From Candidatus Ruania gallistercoris (GTDB taxonomy: Bacteria > Actinomycetota > Actinomycetes > Actinomycetales > Beutenbergiaceae): DNA of 38,940 nucleotides. Below the pieces are notes generated by a model that was given only the letters and a program-made list of their open reading frames with translations, was not told the DNA's origin and did no database searches. Of this stretch, positions 10,061-18,556 are shown piece after piece (the stretch's first letter is position 1; every line of letters begins with the position of its first letter). A program made the position numbers and the translations under genes. The stretch is taken from NCBI GenBank assembly GCA_019116305.1, contig DXBY01000220.1, forward strand, positions 1 to 38,940. Direction: 5' to 3'.

Positions 10061-12181
10061 GTGACCGACTCCCATCAGCCGAGCCTGCTGGACGTGCGCA
10101 GTGCGCCACGCCCGCAGTCCGACGTCGCCGGCGTCGCGCAGGTGCTGGTCGATGTGGCGCTGCCGCACCTGGACCACACGTTCGACTACGCGATCCCGAC
10201 CAAGTTCGCGGAGCAGGTCACCCCCGGTGTGCGAGTGAAGGTTCGGTTCGCCGGAGTGGAGCGGGACGGTTTTGTGCTCGGTCGCACCAGGAACTCCGAC
10301 CACGAGGGGTCGCTGGCCCCGCTACGGCGGGTGGTCTCCGAGGTCCCGGTGCTCACCGGCGCGGTGCTCGACCTCGCACGGCAGGTAGCGGCTCGCTATG
10401 CCGGCACCACGATGGACGTGCTGCGGATGGCAGTGCCGCCACGGCACGCGCAGACCGAGAAGTCGGTGTTCGACAAGCCGGCGGTCACGCCGCCGCAGTG
10501 GCGAGAGGAACCCGACGCACTCCCTGACCCCAGCGCTACGGCGGGAACGGCGCTCGAGTCCAGCACGATCGATAGCCAACCCTGGGCGCCCTACCCCGGC
10601 GGTGCAGCGTTCCTTCGGCGGATCCGGGCAGGGGAGTCACCGCGCGCCGTGTGGGCCGCGCTCCCCACGGTCAGTCCGCCCACACATCCCGACGCGATCG
10701 ATACTGAAACTCCGGCCACGCCCACCGGCCCGCACTGGGCAGAAGCAATCACCGCTGCCGCCGGCGCCACCCGGCTCAGCGGCCGCTCCACCATCGTCTG
10801 CCTGCCGGACCAGCAGGATGTGGACCTGCTCAGCGCCGTGATGACCACTGCCGGCCTCGACCATGCGGTCCTCACCGCAGACCAGGGACGCGCCGCCCGC
10901 TACCGGCGTTTCCTGCTCGCCCTCGCCGGCCAGGCACACGTGGTCATCGGCACGCGGTCTGCTGCGTTCGCCCCCGTCGCTCAGCTCGGCCTGGTGGTCT
11001 GCTGGGACGACGGTGATGACCTGCACATCGAGCCCCGTGCGCCCTACCCGCACATCCGGACCGTCCTCGCCCTGCGGGCAGACGCTGCCGGTGCTGCCGC
11101 GCTGGTCGGCGGGTTCATCCGCACACCCGAGGCACAGCTGCTGGTCCGCGATGGCTGGGCTCGCTCGTTGCACGCCCCCCGCGCGGCGGTTCGGGAGCAC
11201 ACCCCGCGGGTCCAGGCGCCCTCCGACGTGGACCTCGACCGGGAGGGCGCCGCAGGACGGGCCCGGGTTCCGGGATCCGCCATCCGCCTACTGCGCTCGG
11301 GGCTGAGCGAGGGCCCGGTGCTGGTGCAAGTGCCGCGGTCCGGCTACCTGCCCGTCGTGGCGTGCGCGGACTGCCGCACGCCGGCCCGGTGCGGTCACTG
11401 TCACGGCCCGCTGGCGTTGGACCGTCAAGGCGGGAACGCTCGGTGCACCTGGTGCGGTCGGTCACAGCTGGACTGGCGGTGCGCGGAGTGTGGGCACCAG
11501 GGTGTGCGGGCCGTCCGGGTGGGGTCCCGACGCACCGCCGAGGAGCTCGGTCGCGCGTTCCCCGGTGTGCTGGTGCGCACGTCCGGGGCCGACGGCGGAG
11601 TGTTGCCCCTGGTGGAGAACTCGCCTCAGCTCGTGGTCGCCACTCCTGGTGCCGAGCCGCGTACCGAGGAAGGGTATGCGGCCGGGTTGCTGCTGGACGC
11701 CGCCGTGTTCACCGCACGGCCCGAGCTCGGCGCCGGGATCGAGGCACTGCGGCGATGGATGCGCGCTGCCGCGCTGGTCCGACCCAGCGCGCGGGTGATG
11801 CTCCTCGGCCACGGTGCACCGGTGCCGGTCCAGGCGCTGGTTCGCTGGGACCCGGTCGGCTACGCCGAGCGCGAGCTGGACGAGCGCAGCGAGCTCGAGT
11901 TCCCGCCACTGGTACGGATGGCCTCAGTCACCGGGGACGCGTCAGCAGTGCGCGGGCTGACCCGCCGCCTCGAGCTGCCCCCGAGCGGTGTACTGCTCGG
12001 ACCGGTGCAGACCGCGGAGCCCGAGCCGGGTGGTGAGCCACAGCTGCAGGTGCTGGCGCGGGTGGCCCGAGAAGACGGTGCCGCCCTGGCGCGGACTCTG
12101 GCCCAGGCGCAGGCGATCCGGAGCGCGCGGAAGGAGTCCGGACTCCTTCGGGTCCGGCTCGATCCGGACCGTCTGGTCTGA
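10061..12181 (+). CDS. priA: PriA-like primosomal protein lacking helicase motifs
   Basis: PriA loads the replicative helicase at collapsed forks. This 706-residue protein keeps the N-terminal DNA-binding domain (VLVDVALPHLDHTFDYAIP, then GVRVKVRFAGVERDGFVLG) and the zinc-binding region at about 433-476, with Cys clusters CADCRTPARCGHCHGPL, CTWCG and CAECG. No Walker A (GSGKT) exists, and the DEAH position reads VVCWDDGDD in the conserved context GTRSAAFAPVAQLGLVV. Loss of ATPase motifs is known for actinobacterial PriA, so this is a family trait and not damage. The frame is open from 9977, but GTG 10061 (VTDSHQPSLLDV) is the better start because the 28 residues before it overlap the previous gene and look random. 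Confidence 0.9.
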   Translation: MTDSHQPSLLDVRSAPRPQSDVAGVAQVLVDVALPHLDHTFDYAIPTKFAEQVTPGVRVKVRFAGVERDGFVLGRTRNSDHEGSLAPLRRVVSEVPVLTGAVLDLARQVAARYAGTTMDVLRMAVPPRHAQTEKSVFDKPAVTPPQWREEPDALPDPSATAGTALESSTIDSQPWAPYPGGAAFLRRIRAGESPRAVWAALPTVSPPTHPDAIDTETPATPTGPHWAEAITAAAGATRLSGRSTIVCLPDQQDVDLLSAVMTTAGLDHAVLTADQGRAARYRRFLLALAGQAHVVIGTRSAAFAPVAQLGLVVCWDDGDDLHIEPRAPYPHIRTVLALRADAAGAAALVGGFIRTPEAQLLVRDGWARSLHAPRAAVREHTPRVQAPSDVDLDREGAAGRARVPGSAIRLLRSGLSEGPVLVQVPRSGYLPVVACADCRTPARCGHCHGPLALDRQGGNARCTWCGRSQLDWRCAECGHQGVRAVRVGSRRTAEELGRAFPGVLVRTSGADGGVLPLVENSPQLVVATPGAEPRTEEGYAAGLLLDAAVFTARPELGAGIEALRRWMRAAALVRPSARVMLLGHGAPVPVQALVRWDPVGYAERELDERSELEFPPLVRMASVTGDASAVRGLTRRLELPPSGVLLGPVQTAEPEPGGEPQLQVLARVAREDGAALARTLAQAQAIRSARKESGLLRVRLDPDRLV

Positions 12182-12204
12182 GACCCGATAATGTTCGGCT
12201 CGAA

Positions 12205-12241
12205 CGGGCCCGGGCACCTCCAGCGTGAGTGGCCGGGCCCG
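12205..12241 (+). terminator. strong hairpin after priA
   Basis: A 13-base arm (12205-12217) pairs with 12229-12241 with one mismatch around an 11-base loop, starting 24 bases after the priA stop. There is no T-run, so it would be the tail-less kind of terminator proposed for actinobacteria, or an RNA-stability element. Confidence 0.5.
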
Positions 12242-12408
12242 ACACTCCCCACCCCAGCACCCCCACCCCGTGAGATCGCCAACCCGTGAGGTCGCCCACC
12301 CGTGCGCCGCTCCCACCCCGGGCAGTCGCCCGCGCGCGCTGCGTCGACGGCCGGGACACACACCTCGACGTGCCTCGCGGCACCGCCGGCATGTGATGGG
12401 CTGGAGCC

Positions 12409-13023
12409 ATGACGATCGAGACTGTGGTTTTCGACTTCGGCCAGGTACTGGTGGGCTGGGACCCCCGCCGAGTCTGGGCCGACTCACTGACCCCGGAGCA
12501 GGCCGAGGCCCTCCTCGAGGAGGTGGATTTCGCCGTCGTGAACCGCCAGCTGGACGCCGGTGCCAGCTGGGCGGACCTGCGACCGGAGGTGGAGGCGAGA
12601 CTGGGGGAGCGGGTGCAGCACCTGGATACCTACCTCCAGGAGTACCACCGGTCCCTGACCGGCCCGATCCCAGGGATGAGCGACCTGGTGGAGGACGTGC
12701 GCCGCGCCGGGGTGCGCCCGGTGGGCCTGACCAACTGGGCCGCCGAGACCTTCCATCATGCGCCGGCGTCCGCACCCATCATCGGCACCATCGAGGACGT
12801 CCTGGTCTCCGGACGAGAAGGCCTCGCCAAGCCCGACCCGGCGATCTTCGCCCTCACCGCGGACCGGTTCGGCCTCGACCCGGAGCACACCGCATTCCTG
12901 GACGACTCACCGGCGAACGTGGCCGCGGCACGGGACGCGCAGTGGCACGCACACGTGTTCACCGGTGCCGACGACGCCCGAGCCTGGCTCACCGGCCTCG
13001 GCCTCGCGCTCCAGCCCGTCTGA
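12409..13023 (+). CDS. HAD-superfamily hydrolase (subfamily IA)
   Basis: This is a small cytosolic phosphatase-type hydrolase of 204 residues. All four HAD motifs are visible: VVFDFGQVLVGWD (motif I, nucleophile Asp9, with Gly in place of the second Asp as in many IA members), GLTNW (motif II, near 106), GLAKPDPAIF (motif III Lys, near 140) and FLDDSPANV (motif IV, near 163). A helical cap lies between motifs I and II. The layout resembles YihX-type sugar-phosphate phosphatases, but the substrate cannot be read from sequence. The ATG has GGAG just upstream. It lies between priA and fmt, with a hairpin separating it from priA. Confidence 0.87.
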   Translation: MTIETVVFDFGQVLVGWDPRRVWADSLTPEQAEALLEEVDFAVVNRQLDAGASWADLRPEVEARLGERVQHLDTYLQEYHRSLTGPIPGMSDLVEDVRRAGVRPVGLTNWAAETFHHAPASAPIIGTIEDVLVSGREGLAKPDPAIFALTADRFGLDPEHTAFLDDSPANVAAARDAQWHAHVFTGADDARAWLTGLGLALQPV

Positions 13024-13042
13024 TCCGCCCGGCTGGCGCTCC

Positions 13043-13048
13043 TAGACT
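13043..13048 (+). promoter_or_regulatory. -10 element of a probable leaderless fmt transcript
   Basis: TAGACT ends six bases before the fmt ATG, and no ribosome site is present between them. No -35 similarity is evident. Confidence 0.45.
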
Positions 13049-13054
13049 GACCTC

Positions 13055-14002
13055 ATGCGAGTTCTGTTCGCGGGGACACCCGCTGTGGCGGTGCCGTCCC
13101 TGGAGGCTCTGATCGGCAGCGACCACCAGGTGGTCGGCGTGCTGACCCGGCCGCCGGCGCCGGTGGGCAGGCGGCGCGTGCTCACCCCGAGCCCAGTACA
13201 GCGCGCAGCAGAGGCAGCCGGCCTGCCAGTGCTCACCTCGAACCGCCCGCACGAGGAGGAAACCCTCGGTGCATTGCGCGAGCTGGCGCCCGATGCCGTG
13301 GCGGTGGTGGCCTACGGTGCACTGATCCGGTCCCCGGCGCTGGAGCTGCCCCGGCACGGTTGGATCAACCTGCACTTCTCCCTGCTCCCCGCGTGGCGTG
13401 GTGCGGCACCGGTGCAGCACGCGATCATGGCGGGGGACGAGATCACGGGGGCGAGCACGTTCCGGATCGAGGCGGGCCTGGACACCGGGCCGATCCTGGG
13501 CACGATGACCGAGACCGTGCGAACGCGGGACACCAGCGGGGAGCTGCTCGACCGGCTCGCCCACGCGGGTGCGCCATTGCTGGTGGCCACGCTGGGTGCC
13601 CTCGAGTCCGGGGATGCGAACCCCACCCCGCAGCCGGCCGACGGCGTGAGTCTGGCCCCACGGCTGACCAGTGCCGACGCGCAGGTGGACTGGAGCCTTC
13701 CAGCGCAGGTGGTGGACCGGCGGATCCGCGGCTGTACGCCGGCCCCCGGCGCCTGGACCACCCGCGACGGTGCGCGGTTCAAGCTCGGGCCCGTGCGCCC
13801 AGCACCCGATGAGCCACCGCTCGGCCCGGGGGAGCTGCGGCTGGCCGGCGGTTCGATCCTCGTCGGCACGGGCACGCACCCGGTCGAACTGGATCAGGTC
13901 TCGCCCCCGGGAAAGGGGTGGATGGCCGCAGCGGACTGGGCCCGGGGTGCACGTCTGGAGCACGGTTCCACGTTCGACGGCGTAGCTCGGGCGGCGCGGT
14001 GA
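13055..14002 (+). CDS. fmt: methionyl-tRNA formyltransferase
   Basis: This enzyme formylates Met-tRNA(fMet) with 10-formyltetrahydrofolate for translation initiation. The 315-residue product has the usual two domains. The N-terminal formyltransferase domain starts [19 protein letters not shown] and holds the catalytic Asn and His in [16 protein letters not shown] (about 102-117), with the catalytic Asp in GLDTGPI (about 141). The C-terminal tRNA-binding domain includes [23 protein letters not shown] box six bases upstream suggests a leaderless message. The stop overlaps the rsmB GTG by four bases, so the two are probably coupled. Confidence 0.95.
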   Translation: MRVLFAGTPAVAVPSLEALIGSDHQVVGVLTRPPAPVGRRRVLTPSPVQRAAEAAGLPVLTSNRPHEEETLGALRELAPDAVAVVAYGALIRSPALELPRHGWINLHFSLLPAWRGAAPVQHAIMAGDEITGASTFRIEAGLDTGPILGTMTETVRTRDTSGELLDRLAHAGAPLLVATLGALESGDANPTPQPADGVSLAPRLTSADAQVDWSLPAQVVDRRIRGCTPAPGAWTTRDGARFKLGPVRPAPDEPPLGPGELRLAGGSILVGTGTHPVELDQVSPPGKGWMAAADWARGARLEHGSTFDGVARAAR

Positions 14003-15564
14003 ACGCCCCTGGCGGCGGTCCACCGGGCGGCGGGTCTGGCCGTGGCAGAGGCGCCGGTGGCAACCCGCGTTCCGGTGGCGGGCGCTCCGGCGGCGGCCGT
14101 CCCCATCGCGACCGGCAGCCCGGTCGACGTGGCCAGCGCCCGTACTCCGCCCGTAGTCGTCAGGCGCCCCGGGAGCGGACTCGCAGCGCCGACCCAGCGC
14201 GCAGTGCCGCGTGGGACGCGCTCCGCGCCGTCGCCGACAGTGACGCCTACGCCAACCTCGTGCTCCCACCGTTGTTGCGCGAACGGCAGATCACCGGCCG
14301 GGACGCTGCTTTCGCCACCGAGCTCGCCTACGGCACCCTGCGCCTGCGCGCTCGGTACGACGCGGTGATCGCCACCGTCGCCGACCGCCCACTGGCCAGC
14401 CTCGACCCACCGGTCCTGGACGCACTCCGCCTGGGTACGCACCAGCTCCTCGGCATGCGGGTGCCCGACCATGCCGCCGTCTCGGCGACTGTGGGGCTGG
14501 CCCGGCAGGTGATCGGTACCGGGCCGGCACAGTTCGTGAACGCCATCCTGCGCAAAGTGGCCACCCAGGACCGGCAGACGTGGCTCGACCAGATCGGCAC
14601 CGGCGCGAAGGACGAGACCGACCGGCTGGCCACCACGCAGTCACACCCGGCCTGGATCGTGCGGGCCCTCCGCCAGGCGTTGGCCGAGACTCCCACCGGT
14701 GCCGGCGACCTGCCGGAGCTGCTGGAGTCGAACAACGAACCGCCGGATGTCCACCTGGTGCTGCGGCCTGGCCTGGTCGAACGCGACGAGATTCACGGCA
14801 CCGGACCCGGCCGCTGGACCGGCACCGCCCGCGTGCTCACCGCCGGGGACCCGCATGCCATCGCGGCCGTGCGCCAGGCACGTGCCGGGATCCAGGACGA
14901 GGGCAGCCAGCTGGTCACACTGGTGGCCGCAGCAGCACCGGTCACCGGCAACGATCGCCGCTGGCTGGACCTGTGCGCCGGCCCCGGCGGTAAGGCCGCC
15001 CTGTTCGGTGCCCTGCTCGCCGAACGCGATGCAGGCGGTGAGCTCCTCGCGAACGAAGTGGCCGAGCACCGGGCCGGTCTCGTCCGCTCTTCCACCGCCG
15101 CCCTGCGCGAGCGCCTCCCCGGACTGGAGGTTCGCACCGGCGACGGTCGCGATCTCGGCACCGAACAGCCCGGGCTCTTCGATCGCGCCTTGGTGGACGT
15201 GCCGTGCACCGGTCTGGGCGCGCTCCGCCGGCGCCCCGAGGCCCGGTGGCGCCGCCGCGCCAGCGACCTGGCCGACCTCGGCGTGCTGCAGCGCGAGCTG
15301 TTGACCTCGGCCCTGGCGGCCGTCCGGCCCGGGGGAGTGGTCACCTACGTGACCTGCTCGCCGCACCTGGCCGAGACCCGCCTGGTGGTGGAGGACGTGC
15401 TCAAGCGGACCGGCGATGGGCAGGTGCTGGACGCCGTCGAGATCGCGGCCGAGGTGACCACTACGCCGCTGACCGATCAGCGTGGCCCCTACCTGCAACT
15501 CTGGCCGCACCGGCACGGTACGGATGCGATGTTCTGTGCCGTGATCCGCCGCAGCGAGCAATAG
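13999..15564 (+). CDS. rsmB: 16S rRNA cytosine-967 C5-methyltransferase
   Basis: RsmB (Sun/Fmu) methylates C967 of 16S rRNA with S-adenosylmethionine. The product has 521 residues from GTG 13999, which overlaps the fmt stop as GTGA. The frame is open upstream to 13918, but that part lies within fmt. The first 60 residues or so are rich in Gly, Pro and Arg and probably disordered, typical of actinobacterial versions. A NusB-like domain follows ([20 protein letters not shown]). The methyltransferase domain has [13 protein letters not shown] near 323, [19 protein letters not shown] near 398 and [13 protein letters not shown] near 449; the two Cys residues are the release and catalytic cysteines of 5-methylcytosine methyltransferases. 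Confidence 0.93.
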   Translation: MNAPGGGPPGGGSGRGRGAGGNPRSGGGRSGGGRPHRDRQPGRRGQRPYSARSRQAPRERTRSADPARSAAWDALRAVADSDAYANLVLPPLLRERQITGRDAAFATELAYGTLRLRARYDAVIATVADRPLASLDPPVLDALRLGTHQLLGMRVPDHAAVSATVGLARQVIGTGPAQFVNAILRKVATQDRQTWLDQIGTGAKDETDRLATTQSHPAWIVRALRQALAETPTGAGDLPELLESNNEPPDVHLVLRPGLVERDEIHGTGPGRWTGTARVLTAGDPHAIAAVRQARAGIQDEGSQLVTLVAAAAPVTGNDRRWLDLCAGPGGKAALFGALLAERDAGGELLANEVAEHRAGLVRSSTAALRERLPGLEVRTGDGRDLGTEQPGLFDRALVDVPCTGLGALRRRPEARWRRRASDLADLGVLQRELLTSALAAVRPGGVVTYVTCSPHLAETRLVVEDVLKRTGDGQVLDAVEIAAEVTTTPLTDQRGPYLQLWPHRHGTDAMFCAVIRRSEQ

Positions 15565-15613
15565 TGGGCGCCCGCGCCACCGGCCGCGGACACCACCGCA
15601 GGGCACGGGCCAG

Positions 15614-15619
15614 TAGTCT
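15614..15619 (+). promoter_or_regulatory. -10 element of a probable leaderless rpe transcript
   Basis: TAGTCT ends six bases before the rpe ATG with no ribosome site, matching the arrangement at metK, fmt and helY. Confidence 0.45.
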
Positions 15620-15625
15620 CGGGCC

Positions 15626-16291
15626 ATGGCGATCCTGATCTCCCCGAGCGTGCTGAACTCGGACCTGGCGAACCTGGCGGACGAGGTCGGCCGGATCGGT
15701 GCTGCGGACTACGTGCACCTGGACGTGATGGACAACCATTTCGTCCCCAACCTCACCTTCGGACTCCCGGTGGTGGAGAAGGTGATCGCCAGCACGGGGC
15801 TACCCGCCGATGTGCACCTAATGATCGACGATCCGGACGTCTGGGCGCCCGCCTATGCGGAGGCCGGAGCTGCTTCGGTCACCTTTCACGCTGAGGCCTC
15901 GGCGGCGCCGGTGCGCCTGGCACGGGAGCTGCGCCAGCTGGGCGCCCGGGCGGCGATCGCGCTGCGGCCCGGCACCGGTGTGGAGCCCTACCTCGACCTT
16001 CTCACCGAGTTCGACATGGTGCTGGTGATGACCGTGGAGCCCGGGTTCGGCGGGCAGTCCTTCATCACCGGCACCCTGCCGAAGATTCGGCGCACCCGGG
16101 ATGCGATCACGGCCCTGGGTCGCGATATCTGGGTGCAGGTGGACGGTGGGGTTGCCCAAGACACCATCACGGCCGCGGCCGGAGCGGGGGCGAACATGTT
16201 CGTGGCCGGGTCGGCGGTGTACCGGGCGGCGGACCCGAATGCCGAGATCGAGACCCTGCGCACGCTGGCGACCGACGCCTACCGCGACTGA
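15626..16291 (+). CDS. rpe: ribulose-phosphate 3-epimerase
   Basis: This enzyme interconverts ribulose 5-phosphate and xylulose 5-phosphate in the pentose phosphate pathway. The 221-residue TIM barrel has every family motif: [17 protein letters not shown] at the N-terminus, [18 protein letters not shown] (metal-binding His, catalytic Asp), [24 protein letters not shown] and QVDGGV with the second catalytic Asp. A TAGTCT box six bases before the ATG indicates a leaderless message. In many actinobacteria riboflavin biosynthesis genes follow rpe; here a repeat array, an FMN riboswitch and uptake genes follow. Confidence 0.96.
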   Translation: MAILISPSVLNSDLANLADEVGRIGAADYVHLDVMDNHFVPNLTFGLPVVEKVIASTGLPADVHLMIDDPDVWAPAYAEAGAASVTFHAEASAAPVRLARELRQLGARAAIALRPGTGVEPYLDLLTEFDMVLVMTVEPGFGGQSFITGTLPKIRRTRDAITALGRDIWVQVDGGVAQDTITAAAGAGANMFVAGSAVYRAADPNAEIETLRTLATDAYRD

Positions 16292-16300
16292 GGCACCGGC

Positions 16301-16460
16301 GCGGCGATACCTGCCCCACCAGTGCCCTACGTCCTCCACCAGTGCCCTACGTCCTCCACCAGTGCGGTACCTCCCGTACCAGTGCCGTACCTCCCGTACC
16401 AGTGCCGTACCTCCCGCACCCGCTCGATACCGCCCGCACCCGCTCGATACCCGGGAGCAC
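16301..16460 (+). repeat. eight tandem 20-bp units
   Basis: Eight consecutive units of exactly 20 bases begin at 16301, 16321, 16341, 16361, 16381, 16401, 16421 and 16441. Units 2 and 3 are identical, and units 4-6 differ from one another at one or two positions. The outer units are more diverged. All eight keep TAC at positions 8-10, and seven end in ACC. Within units 4 and 5 GTACC recurs. Because 20 is not a multiple of three and no frame is conserved, the array is non-coding. It fills most of the gap between rpe and the FMN riboswitch. Confidence 0.9.
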
Positions 16461-16482
16461 TACCCACCGGACGACGTAACGA

Positions 16483-16496
16483 CTGAATCGATTCAG
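16483..16496. promoter_or_regulatory. 14-bp perfect palindrome, possible LacI-type operator
   Basis: CTGAATCGATTCAG is its own reverse complement and fits the LacI-family operator pattern TGAAnCGnTTCA with a central CG. It lies 72 bases before the FMN aptamer, a good place for a transcription factor controlling the same unit. No LacI-family gene lies in this window. Confidence 0.4.
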
Positions 16497-16567
16497 CACG
16501 GGGGAGGCGGTGGTGGTCCGTCGCCGGGGGAGGGTGGCGAAAGTGTGCGATACTTGAGCGCGAGTCC

Positions 16568-16694
16568 AACGTGCTCCGGGGTCGGTGAAAGTCCGAACCG
16601 GCGGTGACAGTCCGCGACCCGGCCGCTTTCGGCGGTCGGTTGATCTGGTGAAACTCCAGGACCGACGGTTAAAGTCCGGATGGGAGGTAGCACG
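16568..16694 (+). promoter_or_regulatory. FMN riboswitch (RFN element)
   Basis: The sequence follows the FMN aptamer consensus almost throughout: GGGGTCGGTGAAAGTCCGAA, CCGGCGGTGACAGTCCGCGA, then GTTGATCTGGTGAAACTCCA, GGACCGACGGTTAAAGTCC and GGATGGGAGGTAGCACG. The closing helix P1 is visible as CGTGCT (16570-16575) with AGCACG (16689-16694). FMN binding normally lowers expression of flavin synthesis or uptake genes. The first downstream start codon is 32 bases past P1, so the regulated unit is the permease/binding-protein pair. Confidence 0.97.
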
Positions 16695-16696
16695 CG

Positions 16697-16725
16697 GCGT
16701 CGGTCCGTCCGACGCTGAGGGACGG
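16697..16725 (+). promoter_or_regulatory. candidate riboswitch expression platform with two exclusive hairpins
   Basis: Right after the aptamer, GCGTCGG (16697-16703) can pair with CCGACGC (16709-16715). Alternatively CCGTCC (16705-16710) can pair with GGACGG (16720-16725), which covers part of the GAGGGA ribosome site (16717-16722) of the ATG at 16727. The helices share bases and cannot form together. This suggests control of translation initiation, with the second hairpin as the OFF state. Confidence 0.5.
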
Positions 16726-16726
16726 T

Positions 16727-17539
16727 ATGCGCCGCGCGCCGTCCCCGCCCCGGGTGTGCACCTGGGGAAGGGAACGCAAGCCGGTGCAGCAACGAGCAGC
16801 CACCCGGCGGCAGATGGTTGCCGCCCCGGTGATCTTCGCCGTCGCTGTGCTGGTGCTGTGGCAGGTGACCAGCCTGTTCGTCCCCTCCCGGGTGCTGCCC
16901 GCTCCGAACGATCTCGCCGCTCGGCTCGTGCTCGAGCTGACTGACGGCGGGATCGCCGGGTATGCCTTCGTCACCCTCTCGGAGAGCTTCTTGGGGTGCC
17001 TCCTCGGCCTCCTGGTCGCCTTGCCGTTGGGCTATCTGGTGGCACATTCCGCGTGGGCCAGCCGTGCGATCGGCCCGTACCTGGCCGCATCGCAGGCGAT
17101 CCCCGCTGTCGCGCTGGCACCGCTGATCGTGATCTGGTTCGGCTACGGACAGTTCCCGATCGCGCTGCTGTGTGCGCTGCTGGTGTTCTTCCCGATCTTC
17201 GTCAACACCCAGCTCGGCCTGACCACGCTGGACGAGGACGTGATCGGGGCGGCCCAGCTGGACGGTGCCGGCCGGTGGCGGCGGCTGATCTGGATCGAGG
17301 CCCCGCTGGCCCTGCCGGCGCTGCTGGCCGGGATCCGGAACGGCTTCGTGCTCTCGGTCACCGGTGCGGTGGTCGGGGAGTTCGTGATGGGCGGCGAAGG
17401 CCTGGGCCTGCTGCTGTCCGTGTACCGGGACCGGTCGGACACCGAAGGAATGTTCGCCACGCTCATTGTCCTGGCCGCGTGCGCGGTCGGGATCTATCTG
17501 CTGATGCGAGCTCTGGAGAGGCGAGTGCGATGGTGGTGA
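16727..17539 (+). CDS. ribX: ABC transporter permease, probable riboflavin uptake (RibX-like)
   Basis: This is an inner-membrane permease of the BPD_transp_1 family with 270 residues and about six hydrophobic segments, the first near residues 30-52 (VIFAVAVLVLWQVTSLFV). The ATPase-contact EAA loop is clear near 172-200 (GAAQLDGAGRWRRLIWIEAP). Similar permeases serve thiamine precursors, taurine and nitrate. The flavin assignment rests on the FMN riboswitch directly upstream and the NMT1-like binding protein next to it, as in RibXY systems. The ATG at 16727 follows a GAGGGA ribosome site inside the likely expression platform. The stop lies 10 bases inside the next gene. No ATPase gene is present nearby. 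Confidence 0.85.
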   Translation: MRRAPSPPRVCTWGRERKPVQQRAATRRQMVAAPVIFAVAVLVLWQVTSLFVPSRVLPAPNDLAARLVLELTDGGIAGYAFVTLSESFLGCLLGLLVALPLGYLVAHSAWASRAIGPYLAASQAIPAVALAPLIVIWFGYGQFPIALLCALLVFFPIFVNTQLGLTTLDEDVIGAAQLDGAGRWRRLIWIEAPLALPALLAGIRNGFVLSVTGAVVGEFVMGGEGLGLLLSVYRDRSDTEGMFATLIVLAACAVGIYLLMRALERRVRWW

Positions 17540-18546
17540 CCCGACGACAGCTGATCGCGGGAGCAGCGGCAACGATGGGCCTGGTGGCCCTGGCCGGCTG
17601 CTCCGGCGGGACCGAGGACGACGACGGCAGCGGCAACGCTGATCTCCCGCAGCTCACCCTCGGCCTGACCTATGTTCCGAACGTGCAGTTCGCCCCGTTC
17701 TATCTGGCAGCGCAGAACGGATACTTCACCGATGCCGGGGTGGACGTCACGCTGCGCCACCACGGCGAGTCCGAGGACCTGTTCGGTGCACTCACCGCAG
17801 GCACCGAGGACCTCGTGGTAGCCGGCGGGGACGAGATGATGCAGGCCCGTGACCAGGGGGTGCCGGTCGTAGACATCGCCACGATCTACACCAGCTACCC
17901 GGTCGCCCTGATCGTGCCGACGGACTCCGAGATAACCGAACCGGCGGACCTGGCCGGACGCTCGGTGGGCGTCCCCGGACCGTTCGGGGAGACCTACTTC
18001 GGGCTGCTGGCGATGCTGCAGGCCGCCGAGCTCACCGAGGAGGACGTGGACGTCCAGCACATCGGCTTCACGCAGCAGGATGCGCTCAGCGAGGGGCATG
18101 TGGACGCGGTGATGGGCTACAGCAACAACGATGTGCCCCAGTTCGCAGCCACCGGGCTGGACGTGCGCGCAGTCCCGCTGGGGGACGTCCCCCTGGTCGG
18201 GATCGGACTGGGCACCACAGATGAGCTGCTCGCTGCCGAGACCGAGGCGTTGCGCGGGGTGGTGCAGGCGGTGGGACGCGCCGTGCAGGAGATCGTCGAC
18301 GACCCGGCGGTGGGGGTCGCTGCTGCCACCGAGGAGATCCCCGGCACGGTGGACGAGCAGCAGGAGGCGATCATGACCGCCACGATGGAGGCGACCGTTC
18401 CGCTGTACGGCGACCTGAGCAGCCCGTTCGGGATGCACACCGGACCGTGGGCGGAGATGTCTGCCTTCCTCGCCGATGCGGGGTTGACCAGCACGCCGGT
18501 TCCGGCGCAGGACGCGTACACAGATGCACTGATCCAGGCCGAGTAG
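17530..18546 (+). CDS. ribY: substrate-binding lipoprotein, probable riboflavin uptake (RibY-like)
   Basis: This extracytoplasmic binding protein of the NMT1/THI5 (ThiY-like) family has 338 residues. The N-terminus [20 protein letters not shown] ends in a lipobox whose Cys is about residue 26, and its twin arginines suggest Tat export followed by lipid anchoring. The tatA, tatC and lnt genes further along could provide those steps. The mature part begins [20 protein letters not shown], the family's characteristic first strand, and includes [20 protein letters not shown] and [14 protein letters not shown]. It overlaps ribX by 10 bases and has GGAGAGG upstream. Riboflavin as ligand is inferred from the riboswitch; a related heterocycle is possible. 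Confidence 0.85.
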   Translation: MVVTRRQLIAGAAATMGLVALAGCSGGTEDDDGSGNADLPQLTLGLTYVPNVQFAPFYLAAQNGYFTDAGVDVTLRHHGESEDLFGALTAGTEDLVVAGGDEMMQARDQGVPVVDIATIYTSYPVALIVPTDSEITEPADLAGRSVGVPGPFGETYFGLLAMLQAAELTEEDVDVQHIGFTQQDALSEGHVDAVMGYSNNDVPQFAATGLDVRAVPLGDVPLVGIGLGTTDELLAAETEALRGVVQAVGRAVQEIVDDPAVGVAAATEEIPGTVDEQQEAIMTATMEATVPLYGDLSSPFGMHTGPWAEMSAFLADAGLTSTPVPAQDAYTDALIQAE

Positions 18547-18549
18547 GCT
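18544..18549 (+). promoter_or_regulatory. -10 element of a probable leaderless hisE transcript
   Basis: TAGGCT overlaps the ribY stop codon and ends seven bases before the hisE GTG. It may let the his genes be expressed apart from the FMN-controlled pair. Confidence 0.4.
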
Positions 18550-18556
18550 TTCCAGG

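Noticed and set aside
16301-16460. Tandem units as a CRISPR array
   Set aside because: There are no unique spacers between units and no cas genes; the units are directly head to tail.
16727-18546. Thiamine-precursor (ThiXY) or taurine/nitrate transporter
   Set aside because: Protein families allow it, but the upstream regulator is an FMN aptamer and not a TPP riboswitch, so flavin uptake is favoured.
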